This document shows positions 17,171 to 25,369 of a stretch of DNA of 64,000 bases, piece after piece. This DNA comes from Exiguobacterium indicum HHS 31 (GTDB taxonomy: Bacteria; Bacillota; Bacilli; Exiguobacteriales; Exiguobacteriaceae). Below the pieces are notes generated by a model that saw nothing but the letters and a program-made list of their open reading frames with translations, had not been told where the DNA came from and searched no databases. Each line of letters begins with the position of its first letter. Within the stretch, counting starts at the first letter, position 1. A program made the position numbers and the translations under genes. The stretch covers positions 558,001 through 622,000 of the forward strand of contig NZ_MPSZ01000001.1 in the NCBI RefSeq assembly GCF_001939065.1, in the 5' to 3' direction.

Positions 17171-17752
17171 TCATTTACGACGCAATTTTTTCGCTTTTTG
17201 TTTCATGTCGTTATACGTAATCATCGGGCTATCGTCCATCGTCAAGCGTAGATGGTTCGGTTCGCCTTTGTTCGTGATGCCGGAGCAATAGAGGATGTCG
17301 GCATACTGCTCAAACAGTTCCTCATATGCCGGCAGGTGGTGCATCAGGCGACCAGGCGATCCCCAGCCACAGAGGACGACGCCATTTTTTGCTTTGACTT
17401 CAGCAAGTGTCTTCGCGACGAATTCATAGTTCATCTCATCGAAGCTCGCTTGCGCGAACGGCAGATCCTCGCTGACGAGCAGGTCCGGCATCAAACTGAT
17501 GATGTCATATTGCTTAACAGGATCACTGACATACTTCTTCATCAAATTGTACGCACGTTGTGTCGTCGTTCCAGAGAGAAAGGCGTCCGTCGTCCGTGGT
17601 GTGTAGATTAAAGCGGCGACGTGCGTCCCTTCTGCGATGTCGTCAAAGATGTAGCTGCGTAAATAGCGTTTCGTCTTGTCTCGATCAAACGTCGTCTGGA
17701 CGCGGATCGACGATTCCTCAATCAAGAGTTCGGAAGAATCGGCTGGTGTCAT
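17171..17752 (-). CDS. DUF1643-like protein
   Basis: A 193-residue cytosolic protein starting behind AAAGGAGGCACCACCC. The pattern RYLRSYIFDD...ALIYTPRTTDAFLSGTTTQRAYNL...DIISLMPDLL...VVLCGWGSPGRL...ILYCSGITNKGEPNHLRL resembles the DUF1643 family (a core naming a short product, a W-G-x-x-G turn and a final G-x-PxH motif). The function of that family is unknown. It is the second gene in a minus-strand run behind the lytic transglycosylase (15-base gap) and ends at its own terminator. Confidence 0.55.
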   Translation of the reverse strand: MTPADSSELLIEESSIRVQTTFDRDKTKRYLRSYIFDDIAEGTHVAALIYTPRTTDAFLSGTTTQRAYNLMKKYVSDPVKQYDIISLMPDLLVSEDLPFAQASFDEMNYEFVAKTLAEVKAKNGVVLCGWGSPGRLMHHLPAYEELFEQYADILYCSGITNKGEPNHLRLTMDDSPMITYNDMKQKAKKLRRK

Positions 17753-17767
17753 GGGTGGTGCCTCCTT

Positions 17768-18451
17768 TTAATTGGTCAAACGTGAGCTGATGCGAAGGAA
17801 GAATGCGAGTGTCTTCTTCTTGAGGTCTAGGTCGTTCGCATCGATCGCCTCGACGTGTTGCTGGTAACGATCATATTGGGCGAGCACGTCAGAAACATAT
17901 TGTTCACTGCGATTGTATTCAAACAGTGCTGTCGCGAGCGTGTCTCGGTCTGATGTCTTCGTAACATCGTGTTGGTTCAGGTATTTCGCTGCCGTGTGGG
18001 CGCTGTCGACGAGACTCGTCGGATCGGCTTTCCCGTCGCCGTCCGCGTCCACTCCGAGACCACCATATTTCTCGATGGCTTCCGGATCCGTCACGTCGAT
18101 GCCGTCATGCTCGATGTCACCGAGCGACGTGCCACCTTCGTATCCCCAACCGACCCATGTTTTCGGCATGAATTGGAACGGACCGATGGCGCCAACGGAC
18201 GATTGCATCGCTGACGAGTTTGAGAAGATTGTCTCGACGCGATGGATGGAGGCGAGTAGCTTCCAGTCGATGCCGTAACGTGCCGCGGCTTGTTCGTAGA
18301 TGTCGATGTTCTCGGCAGGTACGCCATGCTGTCCATAATACGTACGATACATTTCATTTTGAACACGTTCCCGATTTTGCCAGTAGATGAAACTACTGAC
18401 GATGAGGGCGAACAGTACGAACAAGATGCTGATTCGAAAAACTTTTCGCAT
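17768..18451 (-). CDS. Membrane-anchored lytic transglycosylase-like protein
   Basis: A 227-residue protein. The start is the ATG at 18451 behind AGAGGAGAGAACAAT. An N-terminal signal anchor (VFRISILFVLFALIVSSFIYW) precedes an SLT/MltB-like domain. That domain has YEQAAARYGIDWKLLASIHRVETIFS with the catalytic Glu in HRVET (about residue 74), then SSVGAIGPFQFMPKTWVGWG. A D-rich segment, GLGVDADGDGKADPTSLVDSAHTAAKYL, looks like the calcium-binding loop and helix of MltB-like enzymes. Such enzymes cleave the MurNAc-GlcNAc bond to 1,6-anhydroMurNAc, remodelling the wall. A MurNAc salvage operon (37567-40975) is elsewhere in the window. Confidence 0.82.
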   Translation of the reverse strand: MRKVFRISILFVLFALIVSSFIYWQNRERVQNEMYRTYYGQHGVPAENIDIYEQAAARYGIDWKLLASIHRVETIFSNSSAMQSSVGAIGPFQFMPKTWVGWGYEGGTSLGDIEHDGIDVTDPEAIEKYGGLGVDADGDGKADPTSLVDSAHTAAKYLNQHDVTKTSDRDTLATALFEYNRSEQYVSDVLAQYDRYQQHVEAIDANDLDLKKKTLAFFLRISSRLTN

Positions 18452-18558
18452 ATTGTTCTCTCCTCTGTATAGGATTCCACTGAATGGTATCATATTTTAG
18501 TAGGGTCTAATAGCACTTTCTGTGACGGGAGTGTGGAATCAAAAAAGGAGTCGAAGTC

Positions 18559-19233
18559 ATGTATCTCTTCGTAAATGGATTTTTACTCGGATCGCTCGTC
18601 GTCCTCTCAATCATCGCAGCGGTCCGACCGGTCGACTTGACGATCGTCCCACGCAAGGAATTCTACCCCTCGATGGTCCAGTCAAGCGGCATCTTATGTC
18701 TGTTGCTCGTCGGTGGAACGCTAGTCAGCGGTACGCTGTTGCCGGAAATCGGTTTGACGTTTTTTGTCCCAAGTGGTCCAGTCTGGTACGCGACGATCGG
18801 ACTGATCGTCTTTCTCTGTATCGTCTTGCTTTTGACAGCGACCGTTCCAGCGTTTCGCAAACGTTTGTTACCGCTCTATCAAAGTGAAGCGGAACGACTG
18901 ATTTTACCGCGAACGAAAGAGGAGCGAACCGGGTTCCAGATGGTCGCGCTGATGGCAGGGGTGACGGAAGAGTTGATCTATCGCGGGTTTCTCTTCCATA
19001 CGCTTGGATTATTTTTACCGTTCTCTGAAGTCAGCTTCGTCTGGATCGGTGCCATCCTGTTCGGGATTGCCCATCGCTATCAAGGGTGGTTCGCGATTCT
19101 CGTGACAGGACTGATCGGAGCGGGATTCGGCTACTTGTATCTAGCGCTCGAGACACTCTGGCCGCTGATCGTCATCCATGTCTTGATCGACCTCGTTGCC
19201 GTCTATATCTATAAGGACGATGTTAATTCCTGA
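18559..19233 (+). CDS. CPBP family intramembrane metalloprotease
   Basis: A 224-residue protein starting behind AAAAAAGGAGTCGAAGTC. It has about six transmembrane helices and the three CPBP (CAAX protease / bacteriocin-processing) motifs: EELIYRGFLFH (EExxxR, about residue 137), the H in FGIAHRYQG, and the H in VIHVLIDL. The family cleaves prenylated or peptide substrates within the membrane; in Gram-positives it is often linked to bacteriocin self-immunity. No bacteriocin gene is evident nearby. It is divergent from the lytic transglycosylase gene. Confidence 0.85.
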   Translation: MYLFVNGFLLGSLVVLSIIAAVRPVDLTIVPRKEFYPSMVQSSGILCLLLVGGTLVSGTLLPEIGLTFFVPSGPVWYATIGLIVFLCIVLLLTATVPAFRKRLLPLYQSEAERLILPRTKEERTGFQMVALMAGVTEELIYRGFLFHTLGLFLPFSEVSFVWIGAILFGIAHRYQGWFAILVTGLIGAGFGYLYLALETLWPLIVIHVLIDLVAVYIYKDDVNS

Positions 19234-19380
19234 CATCGTCAAAAAGCGTTGAATTTGGTAGACTGAATGTCAAGCGAAGTCATCGTTTAAATTGGTCAAG
19301 TTGACGGTTGCAGAACAGGTCAAATGACAGGTAGAATGAGAAAGTAAACGCTTACACATCAAAAGGAGATGGATGAAACC

Positions 19381-19803
19381 ATGCGAACGATCACTTCCAC
19401 TGGCGAGCGAAAGAAGACGAGTTGGACATTGAATATCGGCAATCAGCCACATTTGATGATGGATGGTGTGACAGAACAAACGCTTGATGCCGAACAACGT
19501 GTCATCTACGACGAATTTTTGATTCCGACGACGGACACTTTGATTCATCGGTTTAAAGCCCGCTTCCCGAACCATCTCTGCGAGAACGGGTATGATGTGT
19601 ATGGTGCTGCCGCTTTTGACGAACAGGTCGTCGAACTGATCTCGAATTGGTTCATCGAGCTGGTCACCGTCTTAACAGCGATGCAGCGGACGAAAGGCAT
19701 TCAGCATGTCCAGATTGAAGGCGGTGTCGCAAAACGGACCGACTTCTTACCGACCGTGCGTCGGACATGCCGGGCACTGGAGTCAACGATTGATATTTAT
19801 TGA
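19381..19803 (+). CDS. Protein of unknown function
   Basis: A 140-residue soluble protein (MRTITSTGERKKTSWTLNIGNQ...). The ribosome binding site AAAAGGAG directly abuts an in-frame ATG at 19369, so the ATG at 19381 is preferred. There is a predicted helical central part (DAEQRVIYDEFLIPTTDTLIHRFKARF) and an FDEQVVELISNWFIELVTVLTAMQR helix. I recognise no family. It is a single gene followed by a terminator. Confidence 0.6.
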   Translation: MRTITSTGERKKTSWTLNIGNQPHLMMDGVTEQTLDAEQRVIYDEFLIPTTDTLIHRFKARFPNHLCENGYDVYGAAAFDEQVVELISNWFIELVTVLTAMQRTKGIQHVQIEGGVAKRTDFLPTVRRTCRALESTIDIY

Positions 19804-19821
19804 AACACCAGTCACGTGTTC

Positions 19822-19858
19822 AGAGGGGGCGTCCATTAGGGCGTCCTCTCTTTTTTTG
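19822..19858 (+). terminator. Terminator
   Basis: An imperfect stem (AGAGGGGGCGTCC paired with GGGCGTCCTCT) is followed by TTTTTTT. Confidence 0.75.
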
Positions 19859-19900
19859 TTCATCTCAAACCGTTTTCCTGGGAAGTGATTTCGAATGAAC
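19858..19900. repeat. 43-base imperfect palindrome related to the 10436 element
   Basis: GTTCATCTCAAACCGTTTTC and GGAAGTGATTTCGAATGAAC are near-complementary arms. The right-hand core GGAAGTGATTTCGAATGA resembles CTAAGAAGCGATTCCGAGCG of the larger palindrome at 10436-10556. A separate hairpin, GAGTCGGACA/TGTCCGGCTC, with a weak T-tail follows at 19958-19991. Confidence 0.45.
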
Positions 19901-20017
19901 AAATCGATCTCCTTTCTTCCGGTCATAAAAAGTAGAAACAAAATCAAAATACTCGCTGAGTCGGACATAATTGTCCGGCTCCTTTTCATTTTCTGGATGA
20001 TAGCAGGAAAAAACAGG

Positions 20018-20080
20018 TTGACGCTAGACTGTATGGCATGTACCATACAGTTAACAGATGTACTATTGTCTTAATACAAT
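20018..20080 (+). promoter_or_regulatory. Promoter with palindromic operator(s) for the YtrBC-like ABC operon
   Basis: A -35-like TTGACG (20018-20023) is followed by a strong dyad whose 8-base arms, CTGTATGG and CCATACAG, are separated by 6 bases (20029-20050). It lies where the -35/-10 spacer and -10 would be. A second, weaker dyad, ATTGT-CTTAAT-ACAAT, is at 20065-20080. GntR/YtrA-type repressors control similar ABC operons through such sites, but no repressor gene is adjacent in this window. Confidence 0.6.
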
Positions 20081-20106
20081 GGTAACAATGAAGGAGGGAA
20101 AGTCTA

Positions 20107-20787
20107 GTGCTTGAAGTGAAGGGGCTACAAAAGCGATACGGACGAAAGAAGCACGTCTTGCGTGACGTGACGTTCTCTGTCGGTCTAAACGAAGTGACAT
20201 GTCTGATCGGCTTGAACGGGGAAGGAAAGTCAACGATTTTAAAAGCAATTCTCGGTCTGATTCCGGTGGATGCCGGGACAGTGACAGTCGACGGTAAAGC
20301 GTCGCACGACCAGATCGCGTTCGTGCCTGATCTCCAGACGATGCCGAGCTACATGACGATCGGACAAGCGCTCGCGTATATGGCGGATCATTATCCAGAT
20401 TGGAATCAAGAGACAGCGGAACGATTGCTGCAGACGTTTCAGCTGTTTACGACGGATAAAATGGCGAACTTATCAAAAGGGAACAAAGCGAAGTTCAATC
20501 TCGTCTTAGGATTCGCCCTCGATCGTCCATACATATTACTCGACGAACCGCTCGCGGGAATCGATTTGTTCATGAAGGAACAGATTGCCTGGATTTTCTC
20601 AAGTGAGTTCATGGAAGGACGGAGTATCCTGATGACGACTCACGAAATCGCTGAAGTCGAGCAAGTGATCGACCGAGTGTTGTTCTTACGAGACGGTCAG
20701 ATCGTCGAAGTCAAAGAGACGGATGAACTGCGAGGTCATCATCATCAATCGGTCCAAGACCGGATGCGGGAGGTATATCAAGGATGA
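20107..20787 (+). CDS. ABC transporter ATP-binding protein (YtrB/EcsA-like)
   Basis: A 226-residue ATPase. The start is a GTG at 20107 behind AAGGAGGGAAAGTCTA. Walker A is GLNGEGKST (about 36-44), Walker B is YILLDEPLAGID, and the switch His is MTTHEI. The signature motif is degenerate (NLSKGNKAKFNLVLGF instead of LSGGQ), a feature of BcrA/YtrB-type ABC-2 ATPases. It overlaps the permease gene by 4 bases (ATGA). The operon looks like an ABC-2 export or signalling system of the YtrBC type; the substrate is unknown. Confidence 0.85.
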   Translation: MLEVKGLQKRYGRKKHVLRDVTFSVGLNEVTCLIGLNGEGKSTILKAILGLIPVDAGTVTVDGKASHDQIAFVPDLQTMPSYMTIGQALAYMADHYPDWNQETAERLLQTFQLFTTDKMANLSKGNKAKFNLVLGFALDRPYILLDEPLAGIDLFMKEQIAWIFSSEFMEGRSILMTTHEIAEVEQVIDRVLFLRDGQIVEVKETDELRGHHHQSVQDRMREVYQG

Positions 20788-21602
20788 AACGCTGGTTGTT
20801 ATTAACGAATGAAGAACTAAAACGAAGTACGAAATTACTGGTGTTGTTGATTTCAGGCTTGATCGTCGCGGAAATCGCGTCACTGCTCTATCAAATTTAC
20901 GATTATCAAAGCACGATCGAGAAAACGATGCGGATCGAGCAGATATCAGAAATGGACGCAATTGCGCGAGCAGGTGGTGCGTTGACATTCGCACAAGCAA
21001 CGGATTTTTACGATTCAGTCATTGTATTAGCGATGGGGATGATCATCCTGTTTGCGTTCTGGATTTGGTACCGCGACTGGATGGGTGAGACGAAGTACAT
21101 TTACAGATTGCTATTGTTACCGGGATCACGCCGGGCGATTTTTGGATCGAAAATGACGGCACTTTTACTTGTCGTGACTAGTTTGATCGGAATTCAGTGG
21201 GGGCTGTTGTTACTTAGTCGTAATCTCTACTTATGGTTGTTACCAGATGCTCAACAGGTCACAGCCAGCATAAATGAATACTCCTTCTACATGAATTTGT
21301 TCTATACGATGTATCCGAGTGATATTTTATTCATCTTACTGATGTCATTCATCGTCATCTCGTTCGTCTTCATGACAGTATTACTTGAACGATCGTTCCG
21401 AAAGGGAAAAGCGTTCTTGCTCGTCGGATTACATGGGATTGCGTTGATTGGCGGTTATATCATTTTGGGCTTAGCATTGTCAGCTATTTCGAACGATTTG
21501 AGTCAACTGCACATGCAATTTTATCTCGGGTACATCGTGCTCTTAACGTTATATGTGTCGTACAAAAATCTGCGGTTAGTCCAGACGCGTCTATCCGTCT
21601 AA
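20784..21602 (+). CDS. ABC-2-type permease
   Basis: A 272-residue integral membrane protein with six predicted transmembrane helices: about 14-35, 75-95, 115-140, 170-195, 205-230 and 240-258. A large first extracytoplasmic loop (YDYQSTIEKTMRIEQISEMDAIARAGG) follows the first helix. It is translationally coupled to the ATPase gene. YRLLLLPGSRRAIFGSKM, between helices two and three, resembles the coupling-helix region of ABC-2 permeases. It is the membrane partner of the preceding ATPase. Confidence 0.8.
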   Translation: MKRWLLLTNEELKRSTKLLVLLISGLIVAEIASLLYQIYDYQSTIEKTMRIEQISEMDAIARAGGALTFAQATDFYDSVIVLAMGMIILFAFWIWYRDWMGETKYIYRLLLLPGSRRAIFGSKMTALLLVVTSLIGIQWGLLLLSRNLYLWLLPDAQQVTASINEYSFYMNLFYTMYPSDILFILLMSFIVISFVFMTVLLERSFRKGKAFLLVGLHGIALIGGYIILGLALSAISNDLSQLHMQFYLGYIVLLTLYVSYKNLRLVQTRLSV

Positions 21603-21614
21603 AGGAGAAATCTC

Positions 21615-22685
21615 ATGAAACGATATCGTCAACTTCTGATCTATGGAGTGATCATTCTCATAACAATCGGAAGCTACATCGGCTACACGCTGTCGATCAA
21701 AGGAGCAGACTTTTCGCTCGAGACCGTCAGTGGAAAACCTTCGCAAATCGAAAATTTTAATTTACGTCTTCAGACGAAAGGCATGCGTTCGACGATTTAT
21801 GATGTCAACGCTAAGGGAGACATCGAAAAACAGTCAAATTCTTACGTCGGACAACTATTCCGTGAAGATAGCATGACGGATTTGCCAGATAAATATTACG
21901 AATTTACGACGCAAATGGAAACGAACGCTAGCAGTGATGGACAATCAGAGTATGCGATTCAGATCAAACACAATAAACTGCAATTTAAGATGTTTACGTT
22001 TAAGACGGAGGAGATGTTCGAGAAAACATTTCAGTATGATACAAAACTTGAGACGGGGATGGACATACAAGCCAGTGTCGTCGATAAACAGGCGATGAAG
22101 ATCTACATCCAACTCGATCGAGTCGATCAGCCAAGGGAAACAAAACTGCTTGTGCTCGATTTAACAGGCGACCGGGTTGAAGAGATCGTTCTTCAAAAGC
22201 CAGTGGCGCCTAAACACGCTCGTCAATTTTTAGCGATTCATCAAAATGAGGTTGTCTACACGGAACAACCGTCTGACAGCGATGAGGAGAACACTAAACT
22301 ATCTTATTTCCTCGATGACGGCAAAAGCGTTCGTTCCATCAAGGAGTTGAATCAGCAGCAAATCGGTTATACGCCCTATGCGAACGGTCGTTATCTCATC
22401 GGCTTCCGCCTGCCGGAAGGGGAGACGAAACGAATCGAATGGTCGATGTTCGACTTGGAAACGAAACGATTATCTGAGCATAGCGTAAGCAGTCCGCTCG
22501 TTTTGAAAAAGATTGATTGGTTGGATTCGAAGGACGAGATGCAGCTTTATCTCTCTTCCGAGACAAGCGATGGATTCCAAGTGTCCGTGATTGATCTGAA
22601 GAATGAGCAACTGATGTATCAAGGAGAAATCAAAGATGCGAATCGTAAAAAAGGAACGCGTATCTATGATTTTGCGGTTCAATGA
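21615..22685 (+). CDS. Membrane-anchored extracytoplasmic protein of unknown function, third gene of the ABC operon
   Basis: A 356-residue protein starting behind AAAGGAGAAATCTC, 12 bases after the permease. A single N-terminal helix (LLIYGVIILITIGSYIGYTLSI) anchors an outside domain. That domain looks like a series of beta strands with repeated short K/Q-rich turns, consistent with a propeller or YtrD-like accessory protein, although I see no known motif. By position it is likely an accessory subunit of the ABC system. It has no lipobox. Confidence 0.65.
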   Translation: MKRYRQLLIYGVIILITIGSYIGYTLSIKGADFSLETVSGKPSQIENFNLRLQTKGMRSTIYDVNAKGDIEKQSNSYVGQLFREDSMTDLPDKYYEFTTQMETNASSDGQSEYAIQIKHNKLQFKMFTFKTEEMFEKTFQYDTKLETGMDIQASVVDKQAMKIYIQLDRVDQPRETKLLVLDLTGDRVEEIVLQKPVAPKHARQFLAIHQNEVVYTEQPSDSDEENTKLSYFLDDGKSVRSIKELNQQQIGYTPYANGRYLIGFRLPEGETKRIEWSMFDLETKRLSEHSVSSPLVLKKIDWLDSKDEMQLYLSSETSDGFQVSVIDLKNEQLMYQGEIKDANRKKGTRIYDFAVQ

Positions 22686-22693
22686 TCCACGAA

Positions 22694-22745
22694 AAAACGC
22701 TTCGTCCCGGAAAAACTTATCCGGTCCGAAGCGTTCTTTTTTTCG
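22694..22745 (+). terminator. Terminator of the ABC operon
   Basis: AACGCTTCG and CGAAGCGTT arms enclose an inner CCGG..CCGG stem and are followed by TTTTTTT. Confidence 0.9.
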
Positions 22746-22782
22746 TTTTGACTAGGAATCGATACGTTCTAGAGCGAAAGCA

Positions 22783-23676
22783 TCAAGACGTGAAATTTTT
22801 CTCTGCCGCTTTACAGGCACGCAATAAGGCATCCTTGAAGAAACGATCTTCCTGCGAAGCAAGTTGTTGTGTCGCTTCTTCGTCACCACGCAGGGAGCGG
22901 GCGAGCATCTGGATGACCTTGACCCAGCGCCGGACGTGATCGAGTTGCGGGCGACCCATCGCGACGTAAACCGTGAACCAATCGTTCTGATCGCGACGGA
23001 TCATCCGTTGGAACAGTGATTTTGCAAGATCGACTTCTTCGGTCGTCGGGAGCTCGTTCGTCTCGAAATAGCGACGTAACGCGGCAACGGCAGTCGCATA
23101 CGCTGCCTTGACGTCTTCTGACGACTGATGTTTGCCGTAGTCGGATGTCGATAAATGAAGTAAGGCAGGTTTCTTCTCGACACCCGTGATCCAGGCGGAG
23201 ATCGTCTTATTGCCCTTATAGGCTTGACGGTTCGCGACCGGGAGCTTCGCCGTGACGTTACCGACTTTTCCGATTAAGGTCACTTTGTTGTTGCGGTCCT
23301 GGATTTCGGTCACTTTCATCTCGACCGTATCCCCCATTTCATGAGGAATGGCTTTCGGCTGGAGCTTTTCTCCTGCCGAGAGCGGCGAACGTTTGCGGAT
23401 CATCCGCAGTGCCTCTTGTTCAATCCGGTCGTCAAGCGACCACAGATGTTCCGGTGGGACGTTGCGGAACCGGCGACGTCGGACCTTGATGTACTGGTCA
23501 AGCGCGTCAGCAGCTTGCTCCCGCGTCGATTCACCACGTGCGACGGGGCCGATGATGTCTCGAAGCGTAATGGATTCGAGACGTTCCATGATGCCTTCGA
23601 ACGGGATGAGTTCCATTACGTAGAGACTACAGACGACGAGTTCGCATTCGCGAGGAGTGAGTGGGCGTTTGGCCAT
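22783..23676 (-). CDS. Protein of unknown function with possible OB-fold-like centre
   Basis: A 297-residue soluble, basic protein. The start is the ATG at 23676 behind GAAAGGAAGTCAATTT. Residues ~1-100 are helical (RECELVVCSLYVMELIPFEGIMERL...REQAADALDQYIKVRRRRF). The middle, about 113-170, is a string of short beta strands (GDTVEMKVTEIQDRNNKVTLIGKVGNVTAKLP) resembling an OB/S1-type barrel. The C-terminus is helical with several Arg/Lys clusters. I do not recognise a family; nucleic-acid binding is only a guess from the charge and the barrel-like stretch. It lies downstream of a terminator, so it has its own promoter. Confidence 0.6.
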   Translation of the reverse strand: MAKRPLTPRECELVVCSLYVMELIPFEGIMERLESITLRDIIGPVARGESTREQAADALDQYIKVRRRRFRNVPPEHLWSLDDRIEQEALRMIRKRSPLSAGEKLQPKAIPHEMGDTVEMKVTEIQDRNNKVTLIGKVGNVTAKLPVANRQAYKGNKTISAWITGVEKKPALLHLSTSDYGKHQSSEDVKAAYATAVAALRRYFETNELPTTEEVDLAKSLFQRMIRRDQNDWFTVYVAMGRPQLDHVRRWVKVIQMLARSLRGDEEATQQLASQEDRFFKDALLRACKAAEKNFTS

Positions 23677-23715
23677 AAATTGACTTCCTTTCAGCTGGTT
23701 GATGTTTCTAGTATA

Positions 23716-23756
23716 CCAAAAAAAAGCCATCGTCACGTAATCCCGTGACGATGGAC
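23716..23756 (-). terminator. Terminator of the DUF1659-DUF2922 operon
   Basis: On the minus strand, CCATCGTCACG/CGTGACGATGG is followed by a run of eight T. Confidence 0.9.
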
Positions 23757-23765
23757 TGAAAAAGC

Positions 23766-23972
23766 TTACAAGACGAATGCCGATTCCGAACTGTTTTGCA
23801 ATTCGGCGGACGCGAGACGTGTGACACCGTTCATGAACGGGTCATGGGCGACGAACAAGTCACCGATTGCTTTGATCTCAGCCACGGTAGCATTCTCCTT
23901 CGCACCAGCGATGCGTAAGCGATACGGTTTTTTCGTCACCGTATCGAACGTCAGGACGATCGTATGTTCCAT
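23766..23972 (-). CDS. DUF2922 family small protein
   Basis: 68 residues (MEHTIVLTFDTVTKKPYRLRIAGAKENATVAEIKAIGDLFVAHDPFM...). The ATG at 23972 is chosen over the preceding TTG because GGAGTGA is 7-8 bases away from it. The sequence fits DUF2922, a small alpha/beta protein family nearly always encoded next to a DUF1659 protein, as here (36-base gap). Function unknown. Confidence 0.8.
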   Translation of the reverse strand: MEHTIVLTFDTVTKKPYRLRIAGAKENATVAEIKAIGDLFVAHDPFMNGVTRLASAELQNSSESAFVL

Positions 23973-24008
23973 CAATGGTCACTCCTTTCATGAAATGTAG
24001 AGGATGGG

Positions 24009-24236
24009 TTATGCCTTCAGTAAAGCGTAGTCACGACTGATTTCCGTCAGCGCATAGCGTCCGTCGAGTAATCTGCCGATCGATTGCCCGATCGAAGCGA
24101 CGACGTCTGCTGGAAGATTCGAACGTAAGCCGTTGTAGCGGCGGCGAGCGACGACGGCATCACCGTTCGCTGTCACCTTGTCTTTCCGCTCGAAGACGAT
24201 GACGAGACTCGTCTTGATCTCTTCTGCTTGTGTCAT
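24009..24236 (-). CDS. DUF1659 family small protein
   Basis: 75 residues (MTQAEEIKTSLVIVFERKDKVTANGDAVVARRRYNGL...), starting at 24236 behind AGGAGGTGATACAC. It ends with an SRDYALLKA strand. It matches DUF1659, the usual partner of DUF2922. The two genes form one minus-strand unit divergent from the K+ channel gene. Function unknown. Confidence 0.8.
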   Translation of the reverse strand: MTQAEEIKTSLVIVFERKDKVTANGDAVVARRRYNGLRSNLPADVVASIGQSIGRLLDGRYALTEISRDYALLKA

Positions 24237-24304
24237 GTGTATCACCTCCTTCGCCCTTATTGACAGGGGAAGAGACCGGATTGTTCGAAAGGAATGAAAA
24301 AAAC

Positions 24305-25300
24305 ATGGTCTGGTTACGTTTTTTACGAAAAGTCTCGTTTCTACGGATGCGGACGCTCGGATATGCATCGTTGATCTTCGTCTTCGGTGTCGCGGGTATC
24401 ATGTATGCGCTTGAGCCGGAGACATTCGGCTCCTACTTCCGCGCTGTCTACTGGACGATGACGACCGTCGTCACGGTCGGATACGGGGACTTCTTCCCGA
24501 ACTCGGATACCGGTCGGATTTTGACGATTTTTGTGTTCATCTTCGGGATCGGGATCGTCGGTGGATTGATCTCAAAACTGGTCGACGGTGTCCAGTTGAT
24601 TCGTAATCAAAAGGAAAGAGGGTTGTTACAAGTGAAGGAAACAGGACATACGGTCGTCTTCGGTTATAGTCGACGTTCGAAGCACGTCATCGAGTCATTG
24701 CTCGAACATACGGATGTCGTCCTCGTCGACGACCTAGAGCGGGAGCCATTCAGCCACCCCCGGTTCCATTACGTCTGTGGTGATCCGGCGCTGACGTCGA
24801 CGCTCGAGCGAGCTCACATCGAAAAGGCAGTCCGCGCGATCGTCCTCGCGGATCATTCGATTCCGCCGGTCCATGCTGACGGACGGACACTGTTGATCGC
24901 TTCAAGCATCGAACGGGCGAACCCGAACATCTACACGATCGTCGAGATGATGCTTGAAGAACACCTCGACAGCTTCGAACAGGTCAAGGTCGATGAGGTG
25001 TTGCTTGGTGACGAGACGATTGCCAGGATGGCGATCCTCGCGTCCCATCATCCTGGCGTGACGAAAGTCGTGACGAATTTGTTGACGAAGGATGGTGAAG
25101 GGATGTTCTCGATTCCGACGCGACCGGAATGGGCGACATACCGCGATGCGTTTCATGCCTTACTAGAAGAAGGGGTGACGATTCTGTCCGACGGGAAACG
25201 GCTTGATTTGAATCGGCGACTTGATGAAACGATTCCGAAAAACGGGACGTTGATCGTCCTTTGCTCAGAAGAGACGGCGAATCGAATTGGAGCGATTTAG
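24305..25300 (+). CDS. yugO: YugO-like potassium channel (2TM pore plus RCK/TrkA domains)
   Basis: A 331-residue channel protein. The start is the ATG at 24305 with AAAGGA 13 bases upstream; the open frame extends upstream but overlaps the divergent gene's start. Helix one is LGYASLIFVFGVAGIMYAL. The pore helix and selectivity filter WTMTTVVTVGYGDFFP (filter TVGYGD, about residues 55-60) follow, then helix two, ILTIFVFIFGIGIVGGLISKL. An RCK Rossmann domain (TGHTVVFGYSRRSKHVIESLL, about 116-240) and a TrkA-C-like tail complete it. The overall plan and length match Bacillus YugO, which releases K+ during electrical signalling in biofilms. That role is inferred here. Confidence 0.85.
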   Translation: MVWLRFLRKVSFLRMRTLGYASLIFVFGVAGIMYALEPETFGSYFRAVYWTMTTVVTVGYGDFFPNSDTGRILTIFVFIFGIGIVGGLISKLVDGVQLIRNQKERGLLQVKETGHTVVFGYSRRSKHVIESLLEHTDVVLVDDLEREPFSHPRFHYVCGDPALTSTLERAHIEKAVRAIVLADHSIPPVHADGRTLLIASSIERANPNIYTIVEMMLEEHLDSFEQVKVDEVLLGDETIARMAILASHHPGVTKVVTNLLTKDGEGMFSIPTRPEWATYRDAFHALLEEGVTILSDGKRLDLNRRLDETIPKNGTLIVLCSEETANRIGAI

Positions 25301-25332
25301 GGAAGAAAGGATTTAACTAATCTTTTTTCGGG

Positions 25333-25351
25333 TATAGTAAACAAATTTACT
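25333..25351 (+). promoter_or_regulatory. Possible -10 with overlapping palindrome
   Basis: A TATAGT hexamer (25333-25338) is overlapped by the 16-base dyad AGTAAA-CAAA-TTTACT (25336-25351), about 19 bases before the next start codon. The layout is that of a repressor operator at a transcription start. Confidence 0.45.
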
Positions 25352-25369
25352 AAACGGAGGAAAAGGATT

